Shown here piece by piece: positions 12,321 to 24,420 of a stretch of DNA of 37,668 nucleotides. The stretch is from Conidiobolus incongruus B7586. Taxonomy: Eukaryota; Entomophthoromycota; Entomophthoromycetes; Entomophthorales; Conidiobolaceae. Both the position numbers and the translations under genes were made by a program. The stretch is from assembly GCA_000697335.1 (NCBI GenBank), contig JNEM01015388.1:1-37668 (forward strand), in the 5' to 3' direction. The notes below the pieces were generated by a model. It had not been told where the DNA came from, did no database searches, and was given only the letters and a program-made list of their open reading frames with translations. Each line of letters opens with the position of its first letter. Positions within the stretch are counted from its first letter, which is position 1.

Positions 12321-13582
12321 GTATTTTGATTACATTTCCAACTATTTGATAATTGTTAATTATTTTAAAAATATTATTGATTAATTTTCTATAATTACTA
12401 AATTTTAATATCAAATTCTAAATAATATTTATTAATACTTTGGAATATTCTATTAAATTTATAGTTTTATTATTGAATGCTCTATTTTTCGTTTTGCATT
12501 ATTACCAAATTAAAAAAAATGAATTATGATAAACTATCCATTTTGACTGCTATCTTATACCTTAATCGGAATCAATGAAAAAATCTAAGTGATCAAAATA
12601 ATGCATATCATAACATAATCTCATTAAATTAATCCTATTATATTATTTATTAAATTCAAAATACAATGAATCATTATTTAATTTTTTAAGAGATGTCAAT
12701 TCTAACGTTTCCTTTACAATGGATTGTTTATTTGAATAATTAATACCATAACTATCAATATCAAATTATGTATTATCAAAAAACTTCAAATCTTTAATGA
12801 TTTATAAATTATTTTAGTCATTAGAGATAAAAAATAAACTCAAAGGTTAGAGGTTTTGAATTAAATAGTATATGATACCATTAATAAATTTTTGTACTTG
12901 ATTTTGTATAGCTTTATATCTAATTTTTAAAATAAAGTTTTATTAAATATTCAAAAATTATTTAACTCCAGTTTTTTATAATTACATATAACAAATCTAC
13001 AAGTAAAATAATTAATCATTTTTATCAAAGTATAATATACGAGTCTAATTTATTCTTATATTTTATTTATTCATGGTAACTAATTAAAAAAACTTATCAA
13101 TTAACTTTAATTCTAATATATTCTCCATTTATTTAATATATACTAAGTTATGGATTATTAGTTAAAAGATGATTATTTGATTTTTATTCTATTAATAAAG
13201 AAATAATTTATAATTAAAATAACATAAAGATAGTTTTAATCATAATAATGTTGTAAGGGATTTAAATGAATCTCTCTTTATGTATAGATAAATAATCTTA
13301 AATATTTATTTCTTTTTTAATTTATCAAATTAGAATAACTTATTAATTATAATTTCAAAATTTTATATATTATATCATAAAAAAATAAACAATTGATAAT
13401 TAATAGTGATATTTTGATGAATAACTTATGATAACTCATGAATAAACTCTGAATAATAAATTAATTAAACTTGAATCATTCTTTTAATATTTAAACTTTG
13501 TTGTAAGATTATTCATCAAATTATAGTATATAAATACTGGGAACCTATAAAATTGTGTTCAAATCTTTTATCCTTTTGAATT

Positions 13583-14475
13583 ATGAAGTGCTGCATTTGT
13601 TTAGATTGTATATTCTGTAAAAACGATGCTGTTGATAAAGTGACATGTGTCACCAAATGTATATTTCCACTAATATATATTATTTTTTTTATTAGTAACC
13701 TTTTCAATTTATTTTAGGTGGTCATTTATTTCATAAAGAGTGGTAAATTATATCTCTAATTATTAACACACATTATCTGAAAATCAATAATATTAAATTA
13801 GTATCTCTGAGTTTTTTAATCAGACAAAGACTCACTATTCTATTGAATGTCCTCTTTGTCGATTAAAAATAAAACGTAATGAAGAGGTGGAACTATGTGG
13901 AGATATTCGATGTGACTGTGATTTTAAACCAATTATTGGAGAAAGGCAAATGGATAGTTTAATAGTTTGTAATGAAAATGATATTAGTTATAAGGTAAAA
14001 TTTTCTTAGATAGATCTTTATTATCTTGTTAATTACATCTTTAGGTTCGATTACTAACAGATATTTTAAAAGATATTAGTACTCAAAATCAGGGTGCTAT
14101 TAATCGATTATTTGAAATAATTATATCAACCTTATCTGATTTGAATGCCCAATTGAATCAAGACAAGGTACAAATCCTAACCCTAAAAACCGAACTATTA
14201 GAGAATTATTCAGCCATCAATTCGAAAAAATTCTTCATATCAAACAAAAAATTGAACAAGTTGACTAAAAAGTTCGGAGGAATTGAATATTAGTGCCAAA
14301 ACTAGGGAGATCACACAGAAGAATCTCGGGATGGAGAAAAAGTTGGAAGACATGGAACTAGGATTGGCTCAATATAAACCTTTTTTTCCAATATATAAGT
14401 TCTTACATGGATCAGCTCAACGATGGGGTTAGATTGTTAACCAGGGATTATTTGAGATTAAATTTAGCAGATTAG
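13583..14475 (+). pseudogene. RING-H2/coiled-coil protein gene, frame-disrupted 3' part
   Basis: Exons 13583-13658, 13718-13742 (25 nt), 13802-13994 and 14045 onward; introns are 59, 59 and 50 nt. As read, the frame closes at 14293, giving 180 residues. The RING is C3H2C3 with ligands C3, C6, C26, H28, H31, C34, C50, C53 (CCIC, CGHLFHKEC, CPLC), so the family role is E3 ubiquitin ligase. A Cys-rich CGDIRCDC segment and a helical, coiled-coil-like region follow. After the AAAAA run near 14267 the coding-like sequence continues one base out of frame (SEELNISAKTREIT...KKLEDMELGLAQYK). After the T7 run near 14383 it shifts again to MDQLNDGVRLLTRDYLRLN and a stop at 14473-14475. Both shifts equal one extra base in a homopolymer, so either the gene is decaying or the assembly has two homopolymer errors. 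It is a paralogue of the minus-strand gene at 24.4-26.3 kb. Confidence 0.7.
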
Positions 14476-15165
14476 TAATTAAGAATGTTTTTAAACGCAT
14501 ATAGACTAAATATTTTTCTATTCATGTCATTTATTAACCTAATATTTAGATACATATCTATATTGATATTTTTTATCTATGTTAGCCTATTATATATAGT
14601 ATGCTGTTATAATTATATCATAACATTATAATTATTTTACAATTAGATAATAATATTTATCTACCTATTTTTATTAGGTCTTTGGGTTATAATAAACTTA
14701 AATATTCTTTGCAAAAATATTTTATTAAATAAAACTTCAATATTTTGATAGTATTTATTTATTTATAAAATTAATTGATATACTATATTTTTTAAGTAAC
14801 CTTGTTTTTAATAACAAATAATATTTTTTTGAAAATAATAATTTTTACTATTTCGTTTGAAAAATTTTGCGGTATATTATACAATTTAAGCAATCATATC
14901 AATCAATAATAGATGGTTCTTTTCATTAAATATTGTGATTAAGGTAATTTTAAAATATCTATATAATATCTTTTACAAAAAAGAATGCAAAGGCATGCTA
15001 AGGTTTATTTTATCAAATCTATAAAATATATTATTAAATTAATTGAACAGTGTAACTGTTTTACAAGATCTAGTATACTGAAGTAATATTAAATCATCAG
15101 AGCTAATTAAATTTGCTCATTTATTAAATGTACTTAGAATATAAAAATCGACTAGTGAAGGCAAA
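14476..15165. other. Intergenic region, nothing recognised
   Basis: About 690 bases of A+T-rich DNA between the plus-strand RING gene and the 3' end of the minus-strand AMMECR1 gene, so the two are arranged tail to tail. I see no reading frame, RNA gene or repeat of note. Confidence 0.5.
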
Positions 15166-16047
<882 letters not shown>

Positions 16048-19000
16048 ATTAATTAAAATTTAATTAGATTTAGTAAAAAAAATTAATGTTTTTTTTAAAA
16101 AAAAAAGAATAAAGTTTGATGGATTGATTTCAGAAAAAAATATTTTTGAATTGATTTATAATCTTAATTAAATTATGGTTTGATGATTTTTTGAATTAAT
16201 TAACGCCAATTTATGGGGGAAATCATTGTTTTACTTGCTCCAGTCCCTGGTTTTGGTATTTAATTTAGATTTCATTATTATCAGGCCATATATACTCAAT
16301 ACAAAATATTCTTTTAGAGTAATAATTTTATATTAATATATAAACCCTAATATAGCTAAAAACATACTATTATTAATAATCTATACTTTTATTATTGTAA
16401 TTGTAAAAGAAAATTCAATTACTAATTTCAAACGGTAAAATTTATAATGATATCACTTTGTCCGTAGAGACCTATATAGGCCTTTAGCGTTTTGAATAAA
16501 ATGTTTTAATCGTTAACTTTCTGATAAATTGACTTATCAGCCTAATATCCTAACTAAGTATATTTTTTTTCATTTCATTTTTATTTTATTATAAATATTA
16601 ATAATATATTGTAAAAGATAAAAATTTTAATGTTTAAAATTAATTATTGCATAATTATTTTTACAAGAAAAATAAAATTTTATAATAGGATTTTTTTTTG
16701 CTATATTACATTAATGTAAATTTAAGTTTAATTAGTTATATTCAAAATATTTAAATAAATTCACTATATATTTACAATATATCGAATATAATTGTTTTTT
16801 TTATTATATTTGACAAATATTTAATGATATATGCTCTGATATATAATTTTAATATGATTATTATTTTTATTAAAATTTTATTTTTTTTTCTTCATAAATC
16901 AATTAAATTCAATATATTTTTTTAAAAAAAAAACAAAAGTATTATTTAAACAAAGAAAAAAAATAATTTTTTTTAAAATAAAAAGAACTATAATTTGGTG
17001 GGTTCAATTAAATTATACATCATGAAGAATACATCTTATATATTTTCATTATTGTTAAGTTGATTTTTTGTTATAATTTTACAAGGTGAAAAAGAGGGTA
17101 ATTTGTGCTAAAACTGCAATTTCTCAAATGTTTAGCTAAATATATTTCATGTATGATAGATATTTTTATACGCAAAATAAATATAATAGAATAGCTTAAT
17201 ATTCCAATTTATAAAATTATTTGAATAATTTGAAATCTTAATTATATATTGTCGATAATTTCAATTTGAACCTTTCGACCTATATATGTCTTGATATTGA
17301 AACGCAAGGAGATAGCTTCTAGAACTAATTATGAATATTTTATTGTTGTTATATTAGAAATTATTTATCTTGATAAGTGTTTATTATATTATCTAACTAT
17401 TTCTTTTTATTACGCCTTGAGTATTATAAATAAACAAACCACGATTTTCAAATTACAATTAAATTTTATTGTCAATTTGACGTCATAAAATTTATCCGAA
17501 TTTTTAAATTTGATATAAATATATTATATGTAATATCGTCATTAATTTATATTACATATGCTAGATATATTGCTCATTAAGAAAAAACCTAATGAACCTG
17601 ATTTTGATTTTTAAGCTCCTATGATTTGATCTTATAATTAAAATGATACCCTGTTTAACTGGTCTTAATCATATTTTTAAACAAATAGATGATAAAATTA
17701 TAATTTTGATTATAATAAAATTTTCAATGATATTTGTAGCTCATTTGAATTCATTTTTATTCACTAAATTGAAATATATATATTTTTATATCAAATGTAT
17801 GTTTGAAATTTTAGATAATTTATTAGTGTACATATCAACAATATTCAGTTGAGTAGGTTAAATTATATGCATTTTAATTTTAGACTGCCTCAAATTTATC
17901 TTTATAAATTTGATGAAATTGCAAAAATTTTCAATGGTAAAAAGTATAAAAGTTGAATTAATTAAAAATATTCACTTTAAAATGTAAAAATATATTATCA
18001 TTGATTTCTATATAATTTAACTAATAAAATAATCGTCATGCATATAAATGGAGAGTTACCATTTAAGGTTGAAATTATAACAGATGCTTTGTAATAAATA
18101 AATAAATAAATATTTACCACTTATTTAAAAAGATTGGTTTGGAGAGATTTAAAATTGAGCAAATTATAATAATTTATTTAAGTTTTGATTTATGAAATAT
18201 AACTATAGTGGTCTGATGAAACATGGTGAATACTATGAGGTTAGATACAAATAAAGCTGTAATTCTATAAGGAAAAGATATTGGCGCATATTTAATTGGT
18301 AAAGTATTTTATGTATCACCAATATATCAAACAAAAATTTCTTTTGGGACATGATGAATTTATCACAAATAAGTAACAAAAACTTTGTCAGTTTGATCAT
18401 ACATCCAAGATACGCACATTTTTACACTTGGTAATCATTATCTATATCCAAATCGAGTTATATTTCCAACTTCAATTCAGTTACTATATTTCTAAAGTAT
18501 TGAATGAGTATCTAGTTAAAATATTGAATCATATCAACAATAATTGAAGGGAAGTATACAAGCTACAAAAATTCATAAATATTTATGGTTGATTTCAACG
18601 TTTAAGGTTTTTTAATTTTGAAATTAATATTAGCATTTATTTTTATTATAAATTCAGTTATTCATATATTTTCCTAAATTATTTTATCTTCAAACAAATT
18701 TTTTGACTATTCCGACTTTTAATGAATCACCTTTTATCCCTTTTATTATTAACTAGTAATTCAAAAATTATTACATAATTTAGGTTGACTATATTAAAAA
18801 CTTCATATAACTAAATAATGCTTTTTATATAATCATTAATTAATTGCCTTTCACTATTTAATTTTATATTTGATAAATCAATTTGTTTTAAAAGGAGAAT
18901 TTCTTAAACTAGTCAATCTATATTTAATCAAAAATGATGGTAGATCAAAAAGATCTTTGAAGATCGATCGATTCTTCAAATATTATATTTAATTTAAACT

Positions 19001-19888
19001 TTAATTCAGACATATTGGATATAAATATTAATCCAAGTAATATTATCAATTAATATAATATGACAAATAAGTTTAAGTCTTATTTAACCATTGTTATCAT
19101 TATTAACCCTTGGGAATTTATGAGACTTGAGATTAATGATGAATACATTTATCTTTTATATATGGTTTATATTAGGTTAATAAAGTTACCATAAAATTAG
19201 ATGATTAACATTAGTTAACTAATAAACTTAAAATTAATATCGATATTATAAGCTTCAACTGCTATTTGATTTGTCAATTTGAATCTAATGAATATTAAAT
19301 CAAAATTAGATTAACAATTTCAAGTTATCAATTTAAACACAAATAAAACAACCATCAAATTTTCCCCCTGATATCAAAGTGAATGATCAACTCATTTTTA
19401 TAGGTTAATTTTCTTAAGTCAAACTCTTTTTAAGGGTTACTGAGTTTGAAAAATGCTTTCTATTTAAAATTTTAAACTCCGACATTCCAAATACTGCATA
19501 TAAGAGATATATAGTGCCTTGGCTTGTGTAACAGGTAATCATTCTGTTCATCTTTGTACTTGAAGGTATCCATTCAGTTGATTTCCCTCCCCAAAAAAAT
19601 GCCATTCTCTATACTCTATGCTTTCGTAGCATATTGAATATCCGGGTATTTCGGAATACATTGATATGTTTTTGATATATCGAATGCTGGATACATTTAA
19701 TATCCAATATCGCTATTTAACAAATAGTGTTTTGTTATCCTTTGGTTTAAAGTAAAATAACCTACTTTGACCCAATTTTTCAATCATTATGTTGTATAAT
19801 AACTTATACCCAATATCATTATCAATATCTATATCCAACTATTGTTAGACCTTAATTAACTTTTATAAAAGTAGTTAAATCAGAAATC
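16048..19888. other. Intergenic region, no gene recognised
   Basis: About 3.8 kb between the divergently transcribed AMMECR1 and zinc-finger genes. Reading frames at 17291-17488 and 17643-17852 (+) and 19414-19605 (-) show no conserved motif and fit random A+T-rich DNA. An inverted repeat with 7-bp arms lies at 16521-16540 (CTGATAA/TTATCAG), a 10-bp palindrome at 16471-16480, and a longer quasi-palindrome at 18956-18980. The last 550 bases are somewhat richer in G+C, with C-rich patches (CCCCC near 19363, CCCTCCCC near 19585), and probably hold the zinc-finger gene promoter. Confidence 0.5.
18956..18980. promoter_or_regulatory. 25-bp quasi-palindrome
   Basis: The arms TTTGAAGA and TCTTCAAA are exact inverted repeats of 8 bp around the core TCGATCGAT, which itself contains the palindrome TCGATCGA. 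It lies about 910 bases upstream of the zinc-finger start codon and about 2.9 kb from the AMMECR1 start. It could be a dimeric transcription-factor site or a small cruciform; no function is demonstrated. Confidence 0.3.
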
Positions 19889-21122
19889 ATGAACGCATAC
19901 CAGTTTGACGGAATTTCCCAAGATTCTGTAATCTTTCCGGAGAACTTATCAAGCCTCATTAATAGTGACGCTTCTATCGCTACTCCTGCGTACTTTCCTC
20001 ACCTTTATGATGTGAAATTTGAAGTAAATACTCTTCCAAACGATAATATAAAATATGAAGGTATTCAGGTATATACATACTTGAGTATAATTGCGATATC
20101 TCTCATATATTAATAATATACATAGGAATTTATACCTACAATTGAGTATAACCTATTGACTTCACCTATCTTGGAGCAATACCATTTATCTAACACTTAT
20201 AATACCAATCATTCCAATATGGTGCCCAAGCAAGACTATCCAATCAATCCTCTTAATACAATCAATTCTTCCAATCAGTTATTGCACCAATTTTCAACTG
20301 ACATTTATTCGCTTGAACCAATTTATCAAAGTCATGAAACAATGATTTCACCAATCAATTACTTAATGGATCATGAGCAAATGGTAAATCATCAAATTAA
20401 ATCAAATAAACAAATAATCAACGATCATGATCACACCTATAGCACTCCGAAGAAGGAGTACAATAACGTAAACATTTTATTATATAACTATTCATTCTTA
20501 TTAACCAATTAAATTTATATAGGTTCCACCAATTATACCAATTAAATCCACTTATTTTACCAATATATTACATGATAGCAGCAATGAACAAAGTATTGGA
20601 GAAAGGTCATATCAATCGGATAGTCCTGATAATGTTCAATATCTTCAACCTTTCTTTAGAGAACAACACACATTATTTGCAGAGTACACTTATCCTGTCC
20701 ACGCAGTTCAAAGATCACCTCACAGTTCAAATGAAACCAAAATTAAACCTCCCGCCAAAGAGTATAAATGTGACAAATGCGAAAAAAGCTTTCAAAGGAA
20801 GAGTTCTTACAAAGTGCACGCAATCACCCACTCCGGACTCAAACCATACCAATGCACATATCCCGGATGCATCAAGAAATTTTCGGTATTATCTAACCAG
20901 CGGCGCCATCTTCGACTCCACTATAAGAAATTACTCGAAGTGCAAGAGCTTGCACGTCGTGATTCACTTCAAATCGACATATTCAAGCAATATATGACTG
21001 AACAAAATATCGAATTCCTCGCCAACGATCCGAGTCTGCTTACTCCCAATCTCGTGCAATATCCTCAGAATTACAACCGAATAGTCACCTTCAAGAATAC
21101 GTACTTGAAACCGTGGTGTTAA
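19889..21122 (+). CDS. C2H2 zinc-finger transcription factor
   Basis: Three exons: 19889-20068, 20126-20467, 20523-21122, giving 373 residues; introns are 57 and 55 nt. Two tandem C2H2 fingers sit at about 257-277 (C-x2-C-x12-H-x3-H, EYKCDKCEKSFQRKSSYKVH) and 285-307 (C-x4-C-x12-H-x3-H, CTYPGC...SNQRRHLRLH). They are joined by the linker HSGLKPY, a variant of the usual TGEKPY, so the protein should bind DNA in the nucleus. The N-terminal 250 residues are rich in Asn, Ser, Ile and Tyr without a known domain and may carry activation or regulation. A 66-residue tail after the fingers ends KPWC. Two fingers with a short tail are common in fungal regulators, but I cannot assign an orthologue. The second and third exons would be missed without splicing, because the fingers have no nearby in-frame ATG. 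Confidence 0.88.
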
Positions 21123-22381
21123 TATCAAACCATTATAAAGTGATATCGACTTTTTAAATCATGATCGTTTAGGCAATAGTACCTATGAAATAATATGACT
21201 TTTTTATAAATACAATTTTGATGAATATCAATTATAATCTAATGTAAAATAGTAGAGTGATATACTAGGAAGAAGAAAAAATATTAGTCATTAAAATTTA
21301 CCTAAGATATCACTTACATATATTTGACAAAGTTAATAAAGAATAACTTGAATATTTTGTTGTCTTTGGTCAAGGATCGTGGCTATTATGATTAATATAT
21401 TATATTATACATATAACATCTATTTTAATCACTAATTAATATGATCTATCCAAACTATCATATAATCTGTGAAATTATATTTTTAAATTTATTCAACTCT
21501 TGATAAAATAAAAATTTACAATATTTATAAATCACATTCTTCTTTAATGATTTGAGATTTTATAATCAAATAGAAGTATAGACTTAATATACAAGACTTA
21601 GATAATACAATAGTAATAAACTTTCATCAGTTAATAAATAGATATATTAATAAAAACTTCAAGATTTAAGTTAATTTGTTATCATTTTTAATTAAATGTA
21701 TATTTATTGAAAATTTTATAACAGATTTGTATTTTTGTGATATATGATAGAATGGATCAATTTTTAAAATTTGCTATTAACTTAAATATAATAAAAATTA
21801 ATATATATAAAAAATTCTCATCAAAGTCAAAAGTGGCGATTATATATTTTTTTATATGACTATTACTTTCAACTCATATCAATTCTGATAATATTTTATA
21901 AATTATGTATTAATAAAATTCAAAATTTGTTAAATATAATTATATATTAAGGATTATATGATAATTTGGTATTTATTTCTAACAATTTGATTGAAATAAC
22001 AATTTTATAATTTTTAATATATTATAAGAATGATTACCGTATATTTTTGATTAAATTGTGATACTAGTAGATAGCAGCAACAATTTATTCAATGAAATTC
22101 ATTTATATAATTGGATGATCTGATTAAATATATTTCAAATTTTAAAGAGAAGAAATTTTTGCATGAACATAAATTGTCATAAATATTCATATATGATTTT
22201 TTTTTCAAATTATTTAGACACAATATAAAATAATGAATTGTTAACAGATTGACTGAATAATTATGATATATATTTATTTAGTCAGTTAATTAATCAAAAT
22301 CAAAATGTAATTATTTGATAAAAATACAGTTAACAGCATTAAACATATAATTTTGAATTATGAATATATGATAAAAATAAG
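21123..22381. other. Intergenic region between convergent genes
   Basis: About 1.26 kb of A+T-rich sequence separating the 3' ends of the zinc-finger gene (+) and the unrecognised gene (-). It must hold both polyadenylation regions. I see no gene, RNA or repeat in it. Confidence 0.5.
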
Positions 22382-23671
22382 TTATTTATTTACTTCGTCC
22401 TCATCGATTAATTCATCCATATATTCCATGTCGATATCGGACATAAAGTACTCGATCCTATCCATGATCCTAGGATTTGGCTCCCAAATCAAATAAATCA
22501 AATGATTCAATATCATTGTCAATTCATTCAAGTTAAACTTGTTTGATATCTAAACCATATAACTCATTAATTATTATAACCTATAGTATACTATATTTGA
22601 TTACCTTGAGTTTACCATTAAAATTTAAAGATATAAAAGGCGAATTGAATTTAATCAAATTTAATTTAAATAAATTTAAATTAATCAAATTCATATAATA
22701 TTCATTAATTTCTTCTAACATATTTTGTAACTGAATGGATTTATCTGTATTCTGTAAACTATTAAAAGATTGATAAGTTAATAGTATAATAATTTAATGA
22801 TATTTGTTACCATGATTGAAATACTGTTGAAATAGATTTTAAAGGAATTTTAATATCTACAGTTTTTAAATGTTCTTCAACTTCATTCTTATTATTAAAT
22901 TTATATATTAATTCTAATTCAGTTTGATTTAAACTTGAATCTATAAAATTATAATTAATATTATTATATCATTATTAATTAAAATATTCACCTAACAATA
23001 AATCATCCAACTTAGTAATCCAAATTAAATTGAGTTTATAAAATAAATTCAAAAATTTGTAGTTATTGTAGTAAATAAATTTGATTAAAGTGATATTCTG
23101 GGTTAACTCGATGGAACTAATCATACAGTTGAGGATATCGCTGGAATTGGACGTTATTAGGATGAGTTTTTTATATTGAATAAATTCTAATTGGTTTGTA
23201 GATATCATCTGCTTGGTTGTCAAGGTATCATTATTGGGTAATTCTATTTTAATCGAAATATAGTTTAATATGAATAATTATACTATGATTCAATTAAATT
23301 ACTGAATTTTTCTTCTTCAATTTTAACTATTTGAGATTCAATTCCTTTAATAGGACTCTTAAGTTCTAAAATGAATCCATATTAACACCTATCAAATATA
23401 TAATATTTAATATAATTATGAAAAATATACCTTCATTTTCAAATTCAAAACCTTTAAATTCCGTTAAATTAAAACTTAATTTATTATTGAGATTTTTGAT
23501 CTTTTTTAAATTCGACTTCATATATTTAAATATTTGACTTAGATCTTTGACGGATAATTGAAACTCTTGTTGAATTTGATATATTTGATAATGATTGCCA
23601 GTTAATTTTTTATGAAAAGATTCAGAGTTGATGGATTGAAACCCATCGATAACTATATTAGATTCACTCAT
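22382..23671 (-). CDS. Unrecognised 335-residue protein, six exons
   Basis: Minus-strand exons 23431-23671, 23303-23365, 22992-23243, 22811-22940, 22605-22758 and 22382-22549; introns are 65, 59, 51, 52 and 55 nt. Six exons join in frame with no stop, which is strong evidence of a real gene. The start is ATG at 23671 (MSESNIVIDGFQ). Residues about 28-75 are helical and may form a coiled coil (YQIQQEFQLSVKDLSQIFKY). The rest is rich in Asn, Ile and Leu, with alternating strand-like and helical parts, and the C-terminus is acidic (DMEYMDELIDEDEV). I see no signal peptide, zinc ligands or catalytic motif, and I do not recognise the family. A coiled coil followed by RWD-like folds, as in some kinetochore subunits, is a guess only. 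The neighbour 750 bases upstream on the same strand is the RING gene. Confidence 0.75.
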
Positions 23672-24420
23672 TGTATTATTAATTATTGGGATTTGATTTG
23701 GAGATTTGATCAATCATAAATTCTCAAGAGCAATATTGAATATATAATACCAAGTCACGATTTATTTTGATTATGGGATTTAGATATTTAAAATAATGAT
23801 TGATTTATTCAATTTTATTGATAACTGGTCGAGATTGTGAAAATATATTGTGTTAAAAGTATAGTATTATGTAAGTAAATGTTGAAGCCAATTACTATCA
23901 TATTATTATCCAACTATTATTTATAATTGACATTTTCACTTTATAAATTCAAATTATGTAGACTTATCAACTAAACATAGCACCATAATCATATATTTTA
24001 ACAGTACTAAAACCAGTATTATTCAAAAAAAATATAAATTATCGAACAAAAGGTTAAGTGGTGTCATACTTATCAAGATTTTAAAGGCGGATGAATATAT
24101 AATCTAATTGTAAGAATAATGAATCTAATATTAAAATATAATTGTTATAATAAAATTGAAATTTTTTATAACTTTTAAAATTGATAATTTATTATTCAGT
24201 TTCCATGGTTGTAAAATCAAGTAATCATTGTAAAAAGTGAATGAAATCAAAATGTAATAAATGAAAATACAAATGGGAAAGTATTTGATAATATGTTATT
24301 CGATACCCTAAAAGCAGAACAATTATAAGATGTGGTAACAATAAAATGATTTACATATTTAATACAATATATCTGTACGATAAGTTATCTAAATATTATA
24401 GTGATTATCTTGGATGGATT
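23672..24420. other. Intergenic region, nothing recognised
   Basis: About 750 bases of A+T-rich DNA between two minus-strand genes. It should contain the promoter of the unrecognised gene and the 3' end of the RING gene. No motif stands out. Confidence 0.5.

Noticed and set aside
17291-17852. Two open frames of 65 and 69 codons (+)
   Set aside because: Low-complexity hydrophobic translations in A+T-rich DNA; no splice partners or family features.
19414-19605. 63-codon open frame (-) upstream of the zinc-finger gene
   Set aside because: Lies in a probable promoter or leader region, has no recognisable domain and cannot be extended by splice sites.
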